Assembly (NCBI RefSeq): GCF_014180685.1
Contig: NZ_JACEHF010000001.1
Coordinates: forward strand, 33,976-97,975
DNA: 64,000 nucleotides
DNA from: Nocardioides pelophilus
GTDB lineage: Bacteria; Actinomycetota; Actinomycetes; Propionibacteriales; Nocardioidaceae
Direction of reading: 5' to 3'
Below, one piece after another: positions 53,151 to 62,142 of the stretch. Position numbers and translations under genes: made by a program. Each line of letters begins with the position of its first letter. Within the stretch, counting starts at the first letter, position 1. The notes under the pieces are model-generated. The model worked only from the letters and a program-made list of their open reading frames with translations, ran no database searches and was not told the origin of the DNA.

Positions 53151-54872
53151 GTGACCACTGTGACTTCTCTTGACACCGATGTCGTCATCATCGGAGCCGG
53201 ACCAGTCGGGCTGACGACCGCCAACCTCCTCGGCGTCCGCGGCCAGCGTGCCATCGTGCTCGAGGCTCGCGACAAGCTGATCGACTACCCGCGCGGCGTC
53301 GGCTTGGACGACGAGTCCATCCGCACGCTGCGCACCGCCGGTCTGTGGGAGCAGATCGAGCAGTACACCGTCCCCCACCACGTGGTCCGGTTCGTCAACG
53401 GCACCGGCCAGGTCCTGGCGACCAACGACCCCCAGACCCAGGAGTTCGGGTTCCCCCGCAAACACGGCTTCATCCAACCCCTCGTAGACACCGAGCTGGC
53501 CTCAGGCCTCGAGCGGTTCACCGGCACCGAGCTCCGCTTCAACCACCGGGTCATCGCGATCGCCGACCGCGGCGACCACGTGGCGGTGACCGCCGAACGG
53601 ACCGGGCCCGAGGGCGAGCCCCTCGGGCCCGTTACTGTTACCGGCCGTTATGCAGTCGGCTGCGAAGGCGGCGGATCCTTCACCCGCAAGTGGATGGGGG
53701 TGCCGTTCGAGGGCAAGTCCCCTGCGACACGCTGGCTGGTAATCGACGTCGCAGACGACCCCATCGGAGTTCCCAACGTCTATCTCGGCGCGGACCCACG
53801 GCGCCCCTACGTCTCCATCGGACTCCCCCACGGCATCCGCCGGTGGGAGTTCATGCTTCACGACGACGAACCCAGCGAGCTGGTCGACGATCCGGAGTTC
53901 AAGCGCTCACTTCTGGAACGCTTCGTGCCCAACCCCTCCGCCCTGCACATCATCAACCAGCGGACCTTCACCCACCACGGCCGGGTCGCCAGTACCTTCC
54001 GCAAGGGCAATGTGTTCCTGGCAGGGGACGCAGCGCACCTCATGCCGGTCTGGCTCGGCCAGGGCTGGAACTCCGGCATCAGGGACGCGACGAACCTCTC
54101 CTGGAAACTGAGCGCAGTCCTCGCCGGGGATGCTTCCGATGACCTGCTCGACACGTACACCTCTGAGCGGCACAAGCACGTCACCGACATGATCGACATC
54201 AACATGGCGGTAGGGTCGGTGATGAAGATGGGACGTTTCGGCGCGAGGATCCGCGACGTCGCCGCCAACGCGCTCAACGTCGTGCCGCCCTGGAAGGCCT
54301 ACTTCACCGAGCTGCGGTTCAAGCCGATGCCGCGCTACTCGACGGGAGTCGTCGTTGACCAGGCAACCATGAGCCCGGGCCGGGCCGGGGTCGACCTCAA
54401 GGTCTCCCGGCTCGCCCCGTTCATCGACTCCGCCGGTTCCGCCTCACCGGTGGGGCTGCAGTTCGTCCAGCCGCGCGTGAACACCGCTGAGAGCACCAAC
54501 GTCCTGCTCGATGAGGTCACGGGTGACTGGTGGACGCTTGCGACCTGGGGAACCAACCCAGCGGCGTACTTGTCCCCAGCTGACCTTCAGCTCCTTGCCA
54601 GGCACCGGGTCAAGCTGGTCTCGTTCATGCCCGAGACCCAACGGCCGTGGGCAGAGAAGCGGTTCGCTGATTCCCCGGCTGCCGTGACCGTCGTCGGTGA
54701 CACCACAGGCGCACTCAAGCGGTGGTTCGACATCCGGGCGTGCGGACTGATCATCTTGCGCCCCGACCACTTCGTCGCCGCCGCTGCGTTGACGCAGCAG
54801 ACCTCGCAAGCACTCGCCGCGGTCGTCGCCGCGGGCTCTCTGGCCCCCGTTGAGCAAGGAGCTTCCGCATGA
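53151..54872 (+). CDS. mhpA: 3-(3-hydroxyphenyl)propionate hydroxylase-like FAD monooxygenase
   Basis: 573 residues from GTG 53151, 20 bases after mhpC. FAD dinucleotide fold 'VVIIGAGPVGLTTANLLGVR', substrate-side 'PRGVGLDDESIRTLRTAGL', and the second FAD motif 'GNVFLAGDAAHLMPVWLGQG WNSGIRDATNL' are intact. The intermediate DG motif reads 'AVGCEGGGSFTRKWMG', with Glu where most class A monooxygenases have Asp. The C-terminal thioredoxin-like domain (about 410-560) is present. Hydroxylates the ring of 3-(3-hydroxyphenyl)propionate or a related hydroxycinnamate to the 2,3-diol. Overlaps mhpB by four bases. Confidence 0.92.
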   Translation: MTTVTSLDTDVVIIGAGPVGLTTANLLGVRGQRAIVLEARDKLIDYPRGVGLDDESIRTLRTAGLWEQIEQYTVPHHVVRFVNGTGQVLATNDPQTQEFGFPRKHGFIQPLVDTELASGLERFTGTELRFNHRVIAIADRGDHVAVTAERTGPEGEPLGPVTVTGRYAVGCEGGGSFTRKWMGVPFEGKSPATRWLVIDVADDPIGVPNVYLGADPRRPYVSIGLPHGIRRWEFMLHDDEPSELVDDPEFKRSLLERFVPNPSALHIINQRTFTHHGRVASTFRKGNVFLAGDAAHLMPVWLGQGWNSGIRDATNLSWKLSAVLAGDASDDLLDTYTSERHKHVTDMIDINMAVGSVMKMGRFGARIRDVAANALNVVPPWKAYFTELRFKPMPRYSTGVVVDQATMSPGRAGVDLKVSRLAPFIDSAGSASPVGLQFVQPRVNTAESTNVLLDEVTGDWWTLATWGTNPAAYLSPADLQLLARHRVKLVSFMPETQRPWAEKRFADSPAAVTVVGDTTGALKRWFDIRACGLIILRPDHFVAAAALTQQTSQALAAVVAAGSLAPVEQGASA

Positions 54873-55816
54873 GCCTGGCCCTGGTGTGCATGTCGCACAG
54901 CCCACTGCTGGACTACGCCTCGCCGCCAGCAGAGGTGACCGCAGCCGTGGACGCTGCGTTCGATCAGGCACGGTCGTTCGTTCGCGATTACGACCCGACC
55001 CTGGTGGTTTCGTTCGCGCCTGACCACTACAACGGCTTCTTCTACGACCTGATGCCTCCGTTCTGTATCGGATACGAGGCGCTCGGGGTCGGCGACTACG
55101 GCACTACTCCGGGACCTCTCGACGTCCCGACGGAGGTTGCCGAGCGTCTTGCCCAGTGGGTCGCCGACCGCGACCTCGACGTTGCCATCTCCCGGCGCAT
55201 GGAGGTCGACCACGGCGCGATCCAGCCATTGGAGATCCTCTTCGGCGGCATCGATACCGTTCCCACAATCCCTGTCTTCGTCAACGGTGTCGCGAAACCG
55301 TTCGTAAGAATGTCCCGGGTCAGGGCGCTGGGCGAAGCCATCGGCTCTTTCTTGAGCACTCTGACCTCCGAGCGTGCACTCATCATCGGGTCCGGTGGCC
55401 TCTCACACGATCCGCCGGTGCCGCAGTGGGCCACTGCGACTGACGCGCAACGAGCCCTGCTGCTCAACGGTCGGAACCCCTCACCCGAAGCGCGGGACGC
55501 ACGCCAGCAACGCGTCATCGACACCGCACAGGCATTCACCGCCGGCACCGCTACGATCCGCGACCTCAACCCTGAATGGGACCAGGCCCTGATGAAGGTC
55601 CTCGCCTCAGGGGACCTTTCACCGATCGACGAGATGAACCCCGCCCAGATGGCCGCCGATGCGGGCAACTCAGCCCACGAGGTCCGCACCTGGGTCGCAG
55701 CATTCGCCGCGCTCGGCGCATCGGGCCCGTACGAGCTGGAGACCTCGTTCTACCACCCGATCAAGGAGTACATCGCCGGCTTCGGTGTCATGACCGCGCG
55801 GTCCCAACCTGTTTGA
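54869..55816 (+). CDS. mhpB: 3-carboxyethylcatechol 2,3-dioxygenase (class III extradiol)
   Basis: 315 residues from ATG 54869 (ATGA with mhpA). LigB/MhpB fold: first His in 'LVCMSHSPLLDYASPP', 'SFAPDHYNGFFYDLMPPFCI', 'RRMEVDHGAIQPLEILFGG' and 'IGSGGLSHDPPVP'. These His/Glu positions bind Fe(II) and form the active site. Full length for MhpB. Opens 2,3-dihydroxyphenylpropionate by meta cleavage; the product is the substrate of MhpC. Confidence 0.94.
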   Translation: MSLALVCMSHSPLLDYASPPAEVTAAVDAAFDQARSFVRDYDPTLVVSFAPDHYNGFFYDLMPPFCIGYEALGVGDYGTTPGPLDVPTEVAERLAQWVADRDLDVAISRRMEVDHGAIQPLEILFGGIDTVPTIPVFVNGVAKPFVRMSRVRALGEAIGSFLSTLTSERALIIGSGGLSHDPPVPQWATATDAQRALLLNGRNPSPEARDARQQRVIDTAQAFTAGTATIRDLNPEWDQALMKVLASGDLSPIDEMNPAQMAADAGNSAHEVRTWVAAFAALGASGPYELETSFYHPIKEYIAGFGVMTARSQPV

Positions 55817-55882
55817 GATCGCATTAGGCACGCTTTCACGAACCACGCCTAAAGGTGCGGCCCGGGATGAGGTATCGATCGT

Positions 55883-56893
55883 TCAGACAGCCTCGGCGAG
55901 GTCCAGGGCGATGTCGATGATCATGTCTTCCTGACCACCGACCAGGCGTCGCTTGCCGCACTCCATCAAGATGTCGCGCACGTCGACCTTGTACTGCGTT
56001 GCTGCGTTCTCGGCGTGCCGGAGGAACGAGGAGTAGACGCCGGCGTAACCCAGGGTGAGGGTCTCCCGGTCTACGCGAACCGGTCGGTCCTGAAGGGGCC
56101 GGACCATGTCATCCGCGGCGTCCTGAAGCTTGAACAGGTCGCAGCGGTGCTCGAAGTCCGACAGGTCGGCGACGGCGATGAATGCCTCGAGGGGGCAGTT
56201 TCCCGCTCCGGCGCCATGCCCCGCGAGCGAGGCATCGACGCGGTAGACGCCTTCCTCGACGGCGACGATCGAGTTTGCGACCGACAGCGAGAGGTTCTCG
56301 TGTGCGTGGATGCCGATCTCGGTCGCAGCATCGAGAACGTCGCGGTAGGCGCGGACACGGTCGCGGACATCATTCATGGTCAGGCGACCGCCTGAGTCGG
56401 TGACGTAGACACAATGCGCACCGTAGGACTCCATCAGCTTTGCCTGCGCAGCCAGGTCCACGGCAGGGGCCATGTGCGAGAGCATCAGGAATCCGGAGAC
56501 GTCCATTCCGATCTCACGGGCAGCGGTGATGTGCTGCGCGGAGATGTCAGCTTCGGTGCAGTGGGTGGCCACGCGAACGGAGCGGACTCCAAGGTCCCAG
56601 GCCCTCTTAAGCTCGTGAATCGTGCCGACACCGGGGAGCAGGAGCGTGGTGAGCCGAGCATTCTGCACAGCCTCGGCCGCGGCCTCGATCCACTCCCAGT
56701 CGGTGTGCGAGCCGGGGCCGTAGTTGACCGAGGAACCCGCGAGGCCGTCGCCGTGCGCCACCTCGATAGCGTCGACACCGGCGTCGTCGAGTGCGCGGAC
56801 GATGCGCCTGACATCGTCGGGGTCGATGCGGTGGCGTACGGCGTGCATGCCGTCACGCAGTGTGACGTCCTGGACGAAGATCGGTGTGCTCAC
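55883..56893 (-). CDS. mhpE: 4-hydroxy-2-oxovalerate aldolase
   Basis: 336 residues. DRE-TIM-type barrel with '[17 protein letters not shown]' (Arg-Asp metal/catalytic site), '[17 protein letters not shown]' (metal-binding His pair) and '[17 protein letters not shown]'. Splits 4-hydroxy-2-oxovalerate into pyruvate and acetaldehyde, channelling the aldehyde to MhpF. ATGA overlap with mhpF. The 66-base gap to the convergent mhpB has a weak TTAGGC/GCCTAA inverted repeat (55824-55852). Confidence 0.95.
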   Translation of the reverse strand: MSTPIFVQDVTLRDGMHAVRHRIDPDDVRRIVRALDDAGVDAIEVAHGDGLAGSSVNYGPGSHTDWEWIEAAAEAVQNARLTTLLLPGVGTIHELKRAWDLGVRSVRVATHCTEADISAQHITAAREIGMDVSGFLMLSHMAPAVDLAAQAKLMESYGAHCVYVTDSGGRLTMNDVRDRVRAYRDVLDAATEIGIHAHENLSLSVANSIVAVEEGVYRVDASLAGHGAGAGNCPLEAFIAVADLSDFEHRCDLFKLQDAADDMVRPLQDRPVRVDRETLTLGYAGVYSSFLRHAENAATQYKVDVRDILMECGKRRLVGGQEDMIIDIALDLAEAV

Positions 56894-57852
56894 AGTTCCA
56901 CCTTTCGTGCTGCCTTCTGCTGAGCCATACGCTCGGCGACCTGGAGCCCGGCCGAGGTCATGATGTCGAGGTTCCCCGCGTAGGCAGGGAGGTAGTGCGC
57001 GGCGCCTTCGACTTCCAGGAACACCGAGACCTGGTGGGTCGGGCGGTGCGTGCCGGCAGGGACGAGGCTCCGAACGGGCCGGTCGGCAGGGATGTCGGTG
57101 ATCTGAACCTGCTGCTTGAGCCGGTAGCCCGGCACGTATGCAGCGACGTCGGAGACCATCTTCTCGACGCTGCTGCGGATCTCATCGCCGATGCCTGGCG
57201 CTGAGGCATCGACCAGGCAGAAGACCGTGTCGCGCATGATCAGGGGCGGCTCAGCCGGGTTGAGGATGATGATGGCCTTGCCGGCTGCGGCACCTCCGAC
57301 CGAGACGATCGCTGCGGAGGTCGTCTCGGTGAACTCATCGATGTTCGCGCGCGTGCCGGGGCCGGCGGACTTCGACGCAATGGAGGCGACGATCTCGGCG
57401 TAGCCAACGGGCACCACTCGCGAGACGGCCGCCACGATCGGGATGGTGGCCTGGCCGCCGCAGGTGACCATGTTGACGTTCTGAGCATCGAGGTGCTCGG
57501 TGAGGTTGACCGCCGGCACGATGTAGGGGCCGATCGCTGCGGGCGTCAGGTCGATCATGGTCTTCCCGAGCGGTTGCAGGCGCCCTGCGTTGTGCTCGTG
57601 GGCCTTGGCGGAGGTGGCGTCGAAGACGAACTCGATGTCCTCGAACCCGTCCATGGCGATGAGGCCGTCGACGCCTTCCGCGGTGGTCGGCACGCCGAGC
57701 CGGGCTGCGCGTGCGAGTCCGTCCGATGCCGGGTCGATGCCGACCATCGCCCCCATCTCGAGGTGTTCGGAGTTGCGAAGCACCTTGATCATCAGGTCGG
57801 TGCCGATATTGCCGGAGCCGATGATGGCTACTTTGGCCTTCTGGCTGCTCAT
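56890..57852 (-). CDS. mhpF: Acetaldehyde dehydrogenase (acetylating)
   Basis: 320 residues. NAD-binding '[18 protein letters not shown]' at the N-terminus, catalytic Cys in '[18 protein letters not shown]' (about 130), and '[20 protein letters not shown]' in the middle. Converts acetaldehyde, NAD and CoA to acetyl-CoA in complex with MhpE. Four-base overlaps on both sides (mhpD upstream, mhpE downstream). Confidence 0.95.
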   Translation of the reverse strand: MSSQKAKVAIIGSGNIGTDLMIKVLRNSEHLEMGAMVGIDPASDGLARAARLGVPTTAEGVDGLIAMDGFEDIEFVFDATSAKAHEHNAGRLQPLGKTMIDLTPAAIGPYIVPAVNLTEHLDAQNVNMVTCGGQATIPIVAAVSRVVPVGYAEIVASIASKSAGPGTRANIDEFTETTSAAIVSVGGAAAGKAIIILNPAEPPLIMRDTVFCLVDASAPGIGDEIRSSVEKMVSDVAAYVPGYRLKQQVQITDIPADRPVRSLVPAGTHRPTHQVSVFLEVEGAAHYLPAYAGNLDIMTSAGLQVAERMAQQKAARKVEL

Positions 57853-58682
57853 GCGTCCTCCTTAACTGGCTTGGAGCTGGTGGGTTCGGCGGTGAAGCGG
57901 ACCGAGACGCTGCCCAGTCCGGAGATCTCTGCCGTGACTGTCGCTCCGGGCGCGACGGGGCGCATCGGCCCTAGTGCGCCGGACAGGACGACCTGGCCGG
58001 CTCGCAATGGGCTGCCCAGTTCGCGTGCCTGACGAGCAAGCCACTGCAGCGCCAGGAGCGGGTCGCCCAGGCAGGCTGCGCCGGTTCCGGTGGAGACGAT
58101 CTCGTCGTCGATGCGCATGACCATCTCGACCTCGCGAGGTTCGACCGTCTCTAGCCGGACCCGGTCCGCCCCGAGGACGTAGGCGCCGGCCGAGGCATTG
58201 TCTGCGACCGTGTCGCCGAAGCTGATGTCCCAGTCGACGATGCGGCTTCCGCAGATCTCCAGGGCAGGTAGGGCGAAGTCCACCGCGGCTCGTACCTGGT
58301 CGAGGTCCAGCTCCCCCTCTGCAAGGTCGGCGCCCAGAATGAAGGCGACCTCGGCCTCGACGCGGGGCTGGAGCACGGCGTCGAACGGTACCGCCGCGCC
58401 GTCGTCGTAGCTCATGTCGTCGAAGAGCACGCCGAAGTCCGGCTGGTCGACGCCGAGCTGTGCCTGCACGGCGGCGGAGGTCAGCCCGATCTTGCGGCCC
58501 ACGATCGTCGCACCAGCTGCGAGGCGGTCCTCGACGCGCTGCTGCTGGACGGCGTAGGCGGCTTCGAGGTCGTGACGTCCGATGAAGCCGCGGACGGGTG
58601 CGCACGGCTGCCCGCTCGCGGCGGCAACCGCGAGTCTGTGAGCGGCTGCTTGAACAGCAGCGGTGGTCGAGGGCTCGGTCAT
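57849..58682 (-). CDS. mhpD: 2-hydroxypenta-2,4-dienoate hydratase
   Basis: 277 residues from ATG 58682. Hydratase/decarboxylase family signatures: '[20 protein letters not shown]', '[15 protein letters not shown]', '[25 protein letters not shown]'. Adds water to 2-hydroxypenta-2,4-dienoate to give 4-hydroxy-2-oxovalerate. First gene of mhpDFE, divergent from the IclR gene across only 69 bases, which contain the palindrome at 58708. Confidence 0.94.
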   Translation of the reverse strand: MTEPSTTAAVQAAAHRLAVAAASGQPCAPVRGFIGRHDLEAAYAVQQQRVEDRLAAGATIVGRKIGLTSAAVQAQLGVDQPDFGVLFDDMSYDDGAAVPFDAVLQPRVEAEVAFILGADLAEGELDLDQVRAAVDFALPALEICGSRIVDWDISFGDTVADNASAGAYVLGADRVRLETVEPREVEMVMRIDDEIVSTGTGAACLGDPLLALQWLARQARELGSPLRAGQVVLSGALGPMRPVAPGATVTAEISGLGSVSVRFTAEPTSSKPVKEDA

Positions 58683-58707
58683 GTATCAACTGTGCGGAGC
58701 AAGACCT

Positions 58708-58730
58708 GGAAAGACCGAGGAGGTCGTTCC
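58708..58730. promoter_or_regulatory. Inverted repeat in mhpD/iclR gap, candidate IclR operator
   Basis: Arms GGAAAGACC and GGTCGTTCC (eight of nine positions complementary) around GAGGA, at the centre of the 69-base gap between divergent mhpD and the IclR gene. Size fits an IclR/MhpR dimer site. Confidence 0.6.
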
Positions 58731-58751
58731 ACTCAGCGGTACGCTCTTGTG

Positions 58752-59549
58752 GTGCCAGTGAGCGAGGCGGAGCCCGGACCCGTGTCCTCGGACGTGGACA
58801 CAGTGCTCGGGAAGGCGATCGCGGTCCTTCGGGCGTTCTCGGCCGATGACCACGAGTTGTCGCTGTCCGCACTGGTCGAGCGAACGGGGCTACCGAAGAC
58901 CAGCGTCCACCGCATCGCCGGAGACCTGGTCCATCATCGGCTTCTGGACCGCACCAGCCACGGGTACCGCCTCAGCGGCGGTCTCTTCGAACTCGGCATG
59001 CGTGCCTCGCTCGAGCGTGGTCTAGCCGAGCTCTCCATGCCGTTCTTGCAGGACCTGTACGAGCGGACCCACGAGATCGTTCATCTCGGTCTCCGGGAGG
59101 GGCACGAAGTCGTGTACGTCGCGAAGATCACCGGGCGTCGTCAAGCTCGGAGCCCTTCGCGGGCCGGCGGCCGGATGCCGTTGTACTGCACCGCTATCGG
59201 CAAGGTGCTCCTCGCGTGGTCGGACGAGGAGGTGCGGCGCGCGGTACTCACCCGTCCGATGCCGCCGCTAACCGCGCACACGATCACCGCGCCGGGCCGG
59301 GTGGCTCGCCAGCTCGACACCGCACTGTCCGCCGGTGTGGCATTCGAGAGGGAGGAGTCGGCGCTGGGCATTCAGTGTGTCGCTGCTCCGGTGCTCGACC
59401 TCGACAACAAGTTGGTGGCCGCCATCAGCGTGACCGGCCCAGTGGGCCGATTTCGTCCTGAGCAGCACGCCGATGCCGTTCGAGCAGCGGCACACGGACT
59501 CGGCGCCCTGGTCGCGCGTCGCACCTCGTTGCGTCCCGATCCATCGTGA
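58752..59549 (+). CDS. IclR-family transcriptional regulator (MhpR-like)
   Basis: 265 residues. Winged HTH at about 20-75 ('LSLSALVERTGLPKTSVHRI AGDL') and an effector domain at about 90-260 with 'VVYVAKITGRRQARSPSRAG GRMPLYCTAIGK' and 'AFEREESALGIQCVAAPVLD', both IclR hallmarks. The start is uncertain: GTG 58749, 58752 and 58758 are all possible and none has a clear ribosome-binding site. In E. coli the IclR-type MhpR activates the mhp operon with phenylpropionates as effectors; here the gene is adjacent to mhpD and likely does the same. Confidence 0.9.
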   Translation: MPVSEAEPGPVSSDVDTVLGKAIAVLRAFSADDHELSLSALVERTGLPKTSVHRIAGDLVHHRLLDRTSHGYRLSGGLFELGMRASLERGLAELSMPFLQDLYERTHEIVHLGLREGHEVVYVAKITGRRQARSPSRAGGRMPLYCTAIGKVLLAWSDEEVRRAVLTRPMPPLTAHTITAPGRVARQLDTALSAGVAFEREESALGIQCVAAPVLDLDNKLVAAISVTGPVGRFRPEQHADAVRAAAHGLGALVARRTSLRPDPS

Positions 59550-59660
59550 CCCTAGGAGCACGGCAGATTGCCGCAGGCTCGCAGAAGGTGCTCGCAGTCG
59601 CGACATAGCGGAGTCGCTCCTCTGGACGTGGCCCATGGATTCGACTCGACCGCTACGGAC

Positions 59661-60458
59661 TCAGAACAGCTCCCACAGCGACATCTCGCTCGACATGCGG
59701 TCGGCCGGTGCATCGGCGATGATCCGTCCCGAACGCATGGCGTAGGCATGGTCGGCGACTGACAGTGCTTTGGCGACCGCCTGCTCGATGAGAAGCACCG
59801 AGAGGCCCGTGGCGTCGGCGAGCTCGCGAAGGTCGGCGAACAGTTTGTCGACGACGTTCGGCGCAAGGCCCAGTGACGGTTCATCGAGAAGGAGCAGCGA
59901 GGGCGAGGACATCAGGGCGATTCCGAGGCTGAGCATCCGTCGCTGGCCGCCGGACATGGTGCCGGCGCGCTGCTTGGCTCGTTGAGCCAGGATGGGCCAT
60001 CGGTCGAGGATCCACTCCATCCGCTCGTGACACACCGCTGCGTCGCTTTCGGTCAGTCCACCGAGCGAGAGGTTCTCCGTGACGGTGAGGTCACTGAAGA
60101 CGAAGTCGTCGGCAGGCACGTATGCCATCCCTGCCTTGACACGCGCTCGCGTGTCGAGCGCCGACATCTCACGCCCATCGAGTGTGACGGAGCCACTGGA
60201 CGCGCGCAGCAGGCCGAGAATCGTCGACATCGTGGTCGACTTGCCCGCGCCGTTGTGACCGAGCAGCACGACGACCTGACTCGGCTCGACTCGAAGGGCG
60301 ACGTCGAAAACGACCTGCTTGTTTCGGTAGCCGGCGTTGAGCTGGTCGACCACCAGTCGAGGTGTCGACGTTCCTGTATTGCGGTTGATTGCCGTGACGA
60401 CGTCAGCTGACGGCACCAAAGTAGGCCTCCCCGAGTCGTGGGTCTGCAAGTAGGTCAT
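59661..60458 (-). CDS. livF: Branched-chain amino-acid-type ABC transporter ATPase (LivF)
   Basis: 265 residues. Walker A 'LLGHNGAGKSTTMSTIL', Q-loop region 'YVPADDFVFSDLTVTENL', signature 'MSGGQRRMLSLGIALM', Walker B 'LLLLDEPSLGLAP'. ATG 60458 has GGGAG at good spacing but overlaps the livMG gene by 56 bases; GTG 60416 is a possible later start. Second ATPase of a HAAT-family importer. In this context the likely substrate is an aromatic acid such as hydroxyphenylpropionate rather than an amino acid. Confidence 0.92.
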   Translation of the reverse strand: MTYLQTHDSGRPTLVPSADVVTAINRNTGTSTPRLVVDQLNAGYRNKQVVFDVALRVEPSQVVVLLGHNGAGKSTTMSTILGLLRASSGSVTLDGREMSALDTRARVKAGMAYVPADDFVFSDLTVTENLSLGGLTESDAAVCHERMEWILDRWPILAQRAKQRAGTMSGGQRRMLSLGIALMSSPSLLLLDEPSLGLAPNVVDKLFADLRELADATGLSVLLIEQAVAKALSVADHAYAMRSGRIIADAPADRMSSEMSLWELF

Positions 60459-62142
60459 GAATGCTCCCCTCGGCGCTCACGCTGCCGCCTTCCATGAAGT
60501 ACGCCCAGTCCGAAAGTCGACTGATGGCCTGGATGCTGTGCTCGACCACGCAGATGGTGCGGCCGGTCTCGCGGACCCTCTCGACGAGGGTCAGCATGTC
60601 GTCGGCGGCTCGGCCCTCGATGCCGGAGAGCGGCTCGTCGAGGAGGAAGACGCTGGCCTCGGTGGCCAGGACCCGGGCGAAGGCCACCTGCTTCTGCTGC
60701 GCGAACGACATGTCGCGGGCTCTGGCCTTGTGCGCAGGGTCGAGGCCGACGAACTCCAACCACTCAGCGCTCTTCTCCGCCAGCTCACGGTCGTGGCGCC
60801 GGGAGGCCAACGGCCGCAGGAAGACTCCCGCCGCGCTCTCGCCGGGATGGTGACGGCCCGCGAGCATGACGTTCTCCATGGGCGTGAGCTCGTTGAACAC
60901 CCGCAGGTCCTGGAACGAACGAACCATGCCGCGGCGAGCGACCTGTTGAGGGGAAAGGCGGGTGATGTCGTCGCCGTTGAGCAGAACGGTGCCCTCATCC
61001 GGCGCGATTGCACCGGTGATCAGGTTGAACACAGTGCTCTTCCCCGCGCCGTTCGCTCCCACGAGCGCGGTGACCAGGCCCTCTCGTAGCTTCAGGTCGA
61101 GACCGTTCACGGCGACCACTCCGCCGAACCGCTTGGCGAGGCCACGGATCTCGACCACAACAGGTGCGGTCTCAGGCTCGGCGGGGTTGATGGCCGGCTT
61201 CGCCTCGAGGACCGTCAAGGCACCTGGCTGAGCCACCGGCGCCTCGGTCACTGCCTTCCGGACACGCGGTACGTGGTGTCGTTCGGGGATGATGCCGGCG
61301 GGGCGGAACCTGACGATGAGGACCAGGGCGACCCCGAACACGATGGGCCGGATTCCGGCAGAGTCCTCGGGCGACATCGCCAGGGTCTGCTGGAGGACGG
61401 GCTCGAGGAAGACGACGATGAACGCGCCGACGATGGAGCCGGGCACCGAGGAGATACCGCCGATGACGACCATGGCGAAGACCAGCAGGGTCTGGTCGAG
61501 GGAGAACAGCGTGGGTGTGGCGAGGCCGTTGTAGAGGACGAGGAGTGCGCCGGCGGCACTCGTCAGTGCGCACGAAATACCGAAGACCAGCACCTTTCGT
61601 CCCAACGTCGACTTACCCAGGGAGCGGACGCCGAGGTCGTCGTCGCGGGTCGCGCGCATGAGGCGGCCGAACGGCGACTCCCCGAGCCTCCAGGCGATGA
61701 AGGAGGCAAGGACGAGCACGCCGATGAGCAGCGGCAGGAAGTCCGCCGGGACGAGGAGCACCTTGCCGAGCAGTTGAGGGGCCGGAAGCCCGATGAGTCC
61801 AGTCTGCCCGCCCAGGGAAGTCGTCGAGCTGGCGATGTCGGAGACAAGGATCGACATCGCCATCGTGATCAGCATCACGTACTCCTGCGCCAGCCCGAGG
61901 ATGGGTGCGCTGAGCGCGACAGCCACGACGGTGCCGACCACTACAGAGGCGATGACGGTGGGCAGGAGCGGCCATTGCTGGTGGATGCCGACAAGGGCGG
62001 TGGTGTAGCCGCCGATAGCGGCGAACGCGGCCGACCCGACCGAGTTGATGCCGGCGTAGCCGACGATGAGGTTAAGCGCGATTGCCATGACGGCGTAGAT
62101 CAGCCCCATGCAGATGTAGGCGTACCAGAAGTCCATGGTCAT
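60403..62142 (-). CDS. livM-livG: LivM-LivG fusion: ABC permease joined to ATPase
   Basis: 579 residues from ATG 62142 (ATGA overlap with livH); the longer frame enters livH antisense nonsense. Residues 1-310 are a LivM permease with about eight TM segments ('LNLIVGYAGINSVGSAAFAA', 'RATRDDDLGVRSLG', 'VIGGISSVPGSIVGAF'). A linker (about 310-350) leads to a LivG ATPase: Walker A 'LVGANGAGKSTVFNLITG', 'GMVRSFQDLRVFNELTPMEN', Walker B 'VFLLDEPLSGIEG'. The ABC signature reads 'MSFAQQKQVAFARVL', with Ala in place of the Gly of LS-x-GQ. The inner-membrane importer works with LivH, LivF and the binding protein. Confidence 0.92.
   Translation of the reverse strand: MTMDFWYAYICMGLIYAVMAIALNLIVGYAGINSVGSAAFAAIGGYTTALVGIHQQWPLLPTVIASVVVGTVVAVALSAPILGLAQEYVMLITMAMSILVSDIASSTTSLGGQTGLIGLPAPQLLGKVLLVPADFLPLLIGVLVLASFIAWRLGESPFGRLMRATRDDDLGVRSLGKSTLGRKVLVFGISCALTSAAGALLVLYNGLATPTLFSLDQTLLVFAMVVIGGISSVPGSIVGAFIVVFLEPVLQQTLAMSPEDSAGIRPIVFGVALVLIVRFRPAGIIPERHHVPRVRKAVTEAPVAQPGALTVLEAKPAINPAEPETAPVVVEIRGLAKRFGGVVAVNGLDLKLREGLVTALVGANGAGKSTVFNLITGAIAPDEGTVLLNGDDITRLSPQQVARRGMVRSFQDLRVFNELTPMENVMLAGRHHPGESAAGVFLRPLASRRHDRELAEKSAEWLEFVGLDPAHKARARDMSFAQQKQVAFARVLATEASVFLLDEPLSGIEGRAADDMLTLVERVRETGRTICVVEHSIQAISRLSDWAYFMEGGSVSAEGSIHDLLADPRLGEAYFGAVS

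Noticed and set aside
55015..55040. GTATCGGATAC inside mhpB, similar to the palindromes before mhpC
   Set aside because: Within coding sequence, shorter and without the 7-base spacing; explained by codons.
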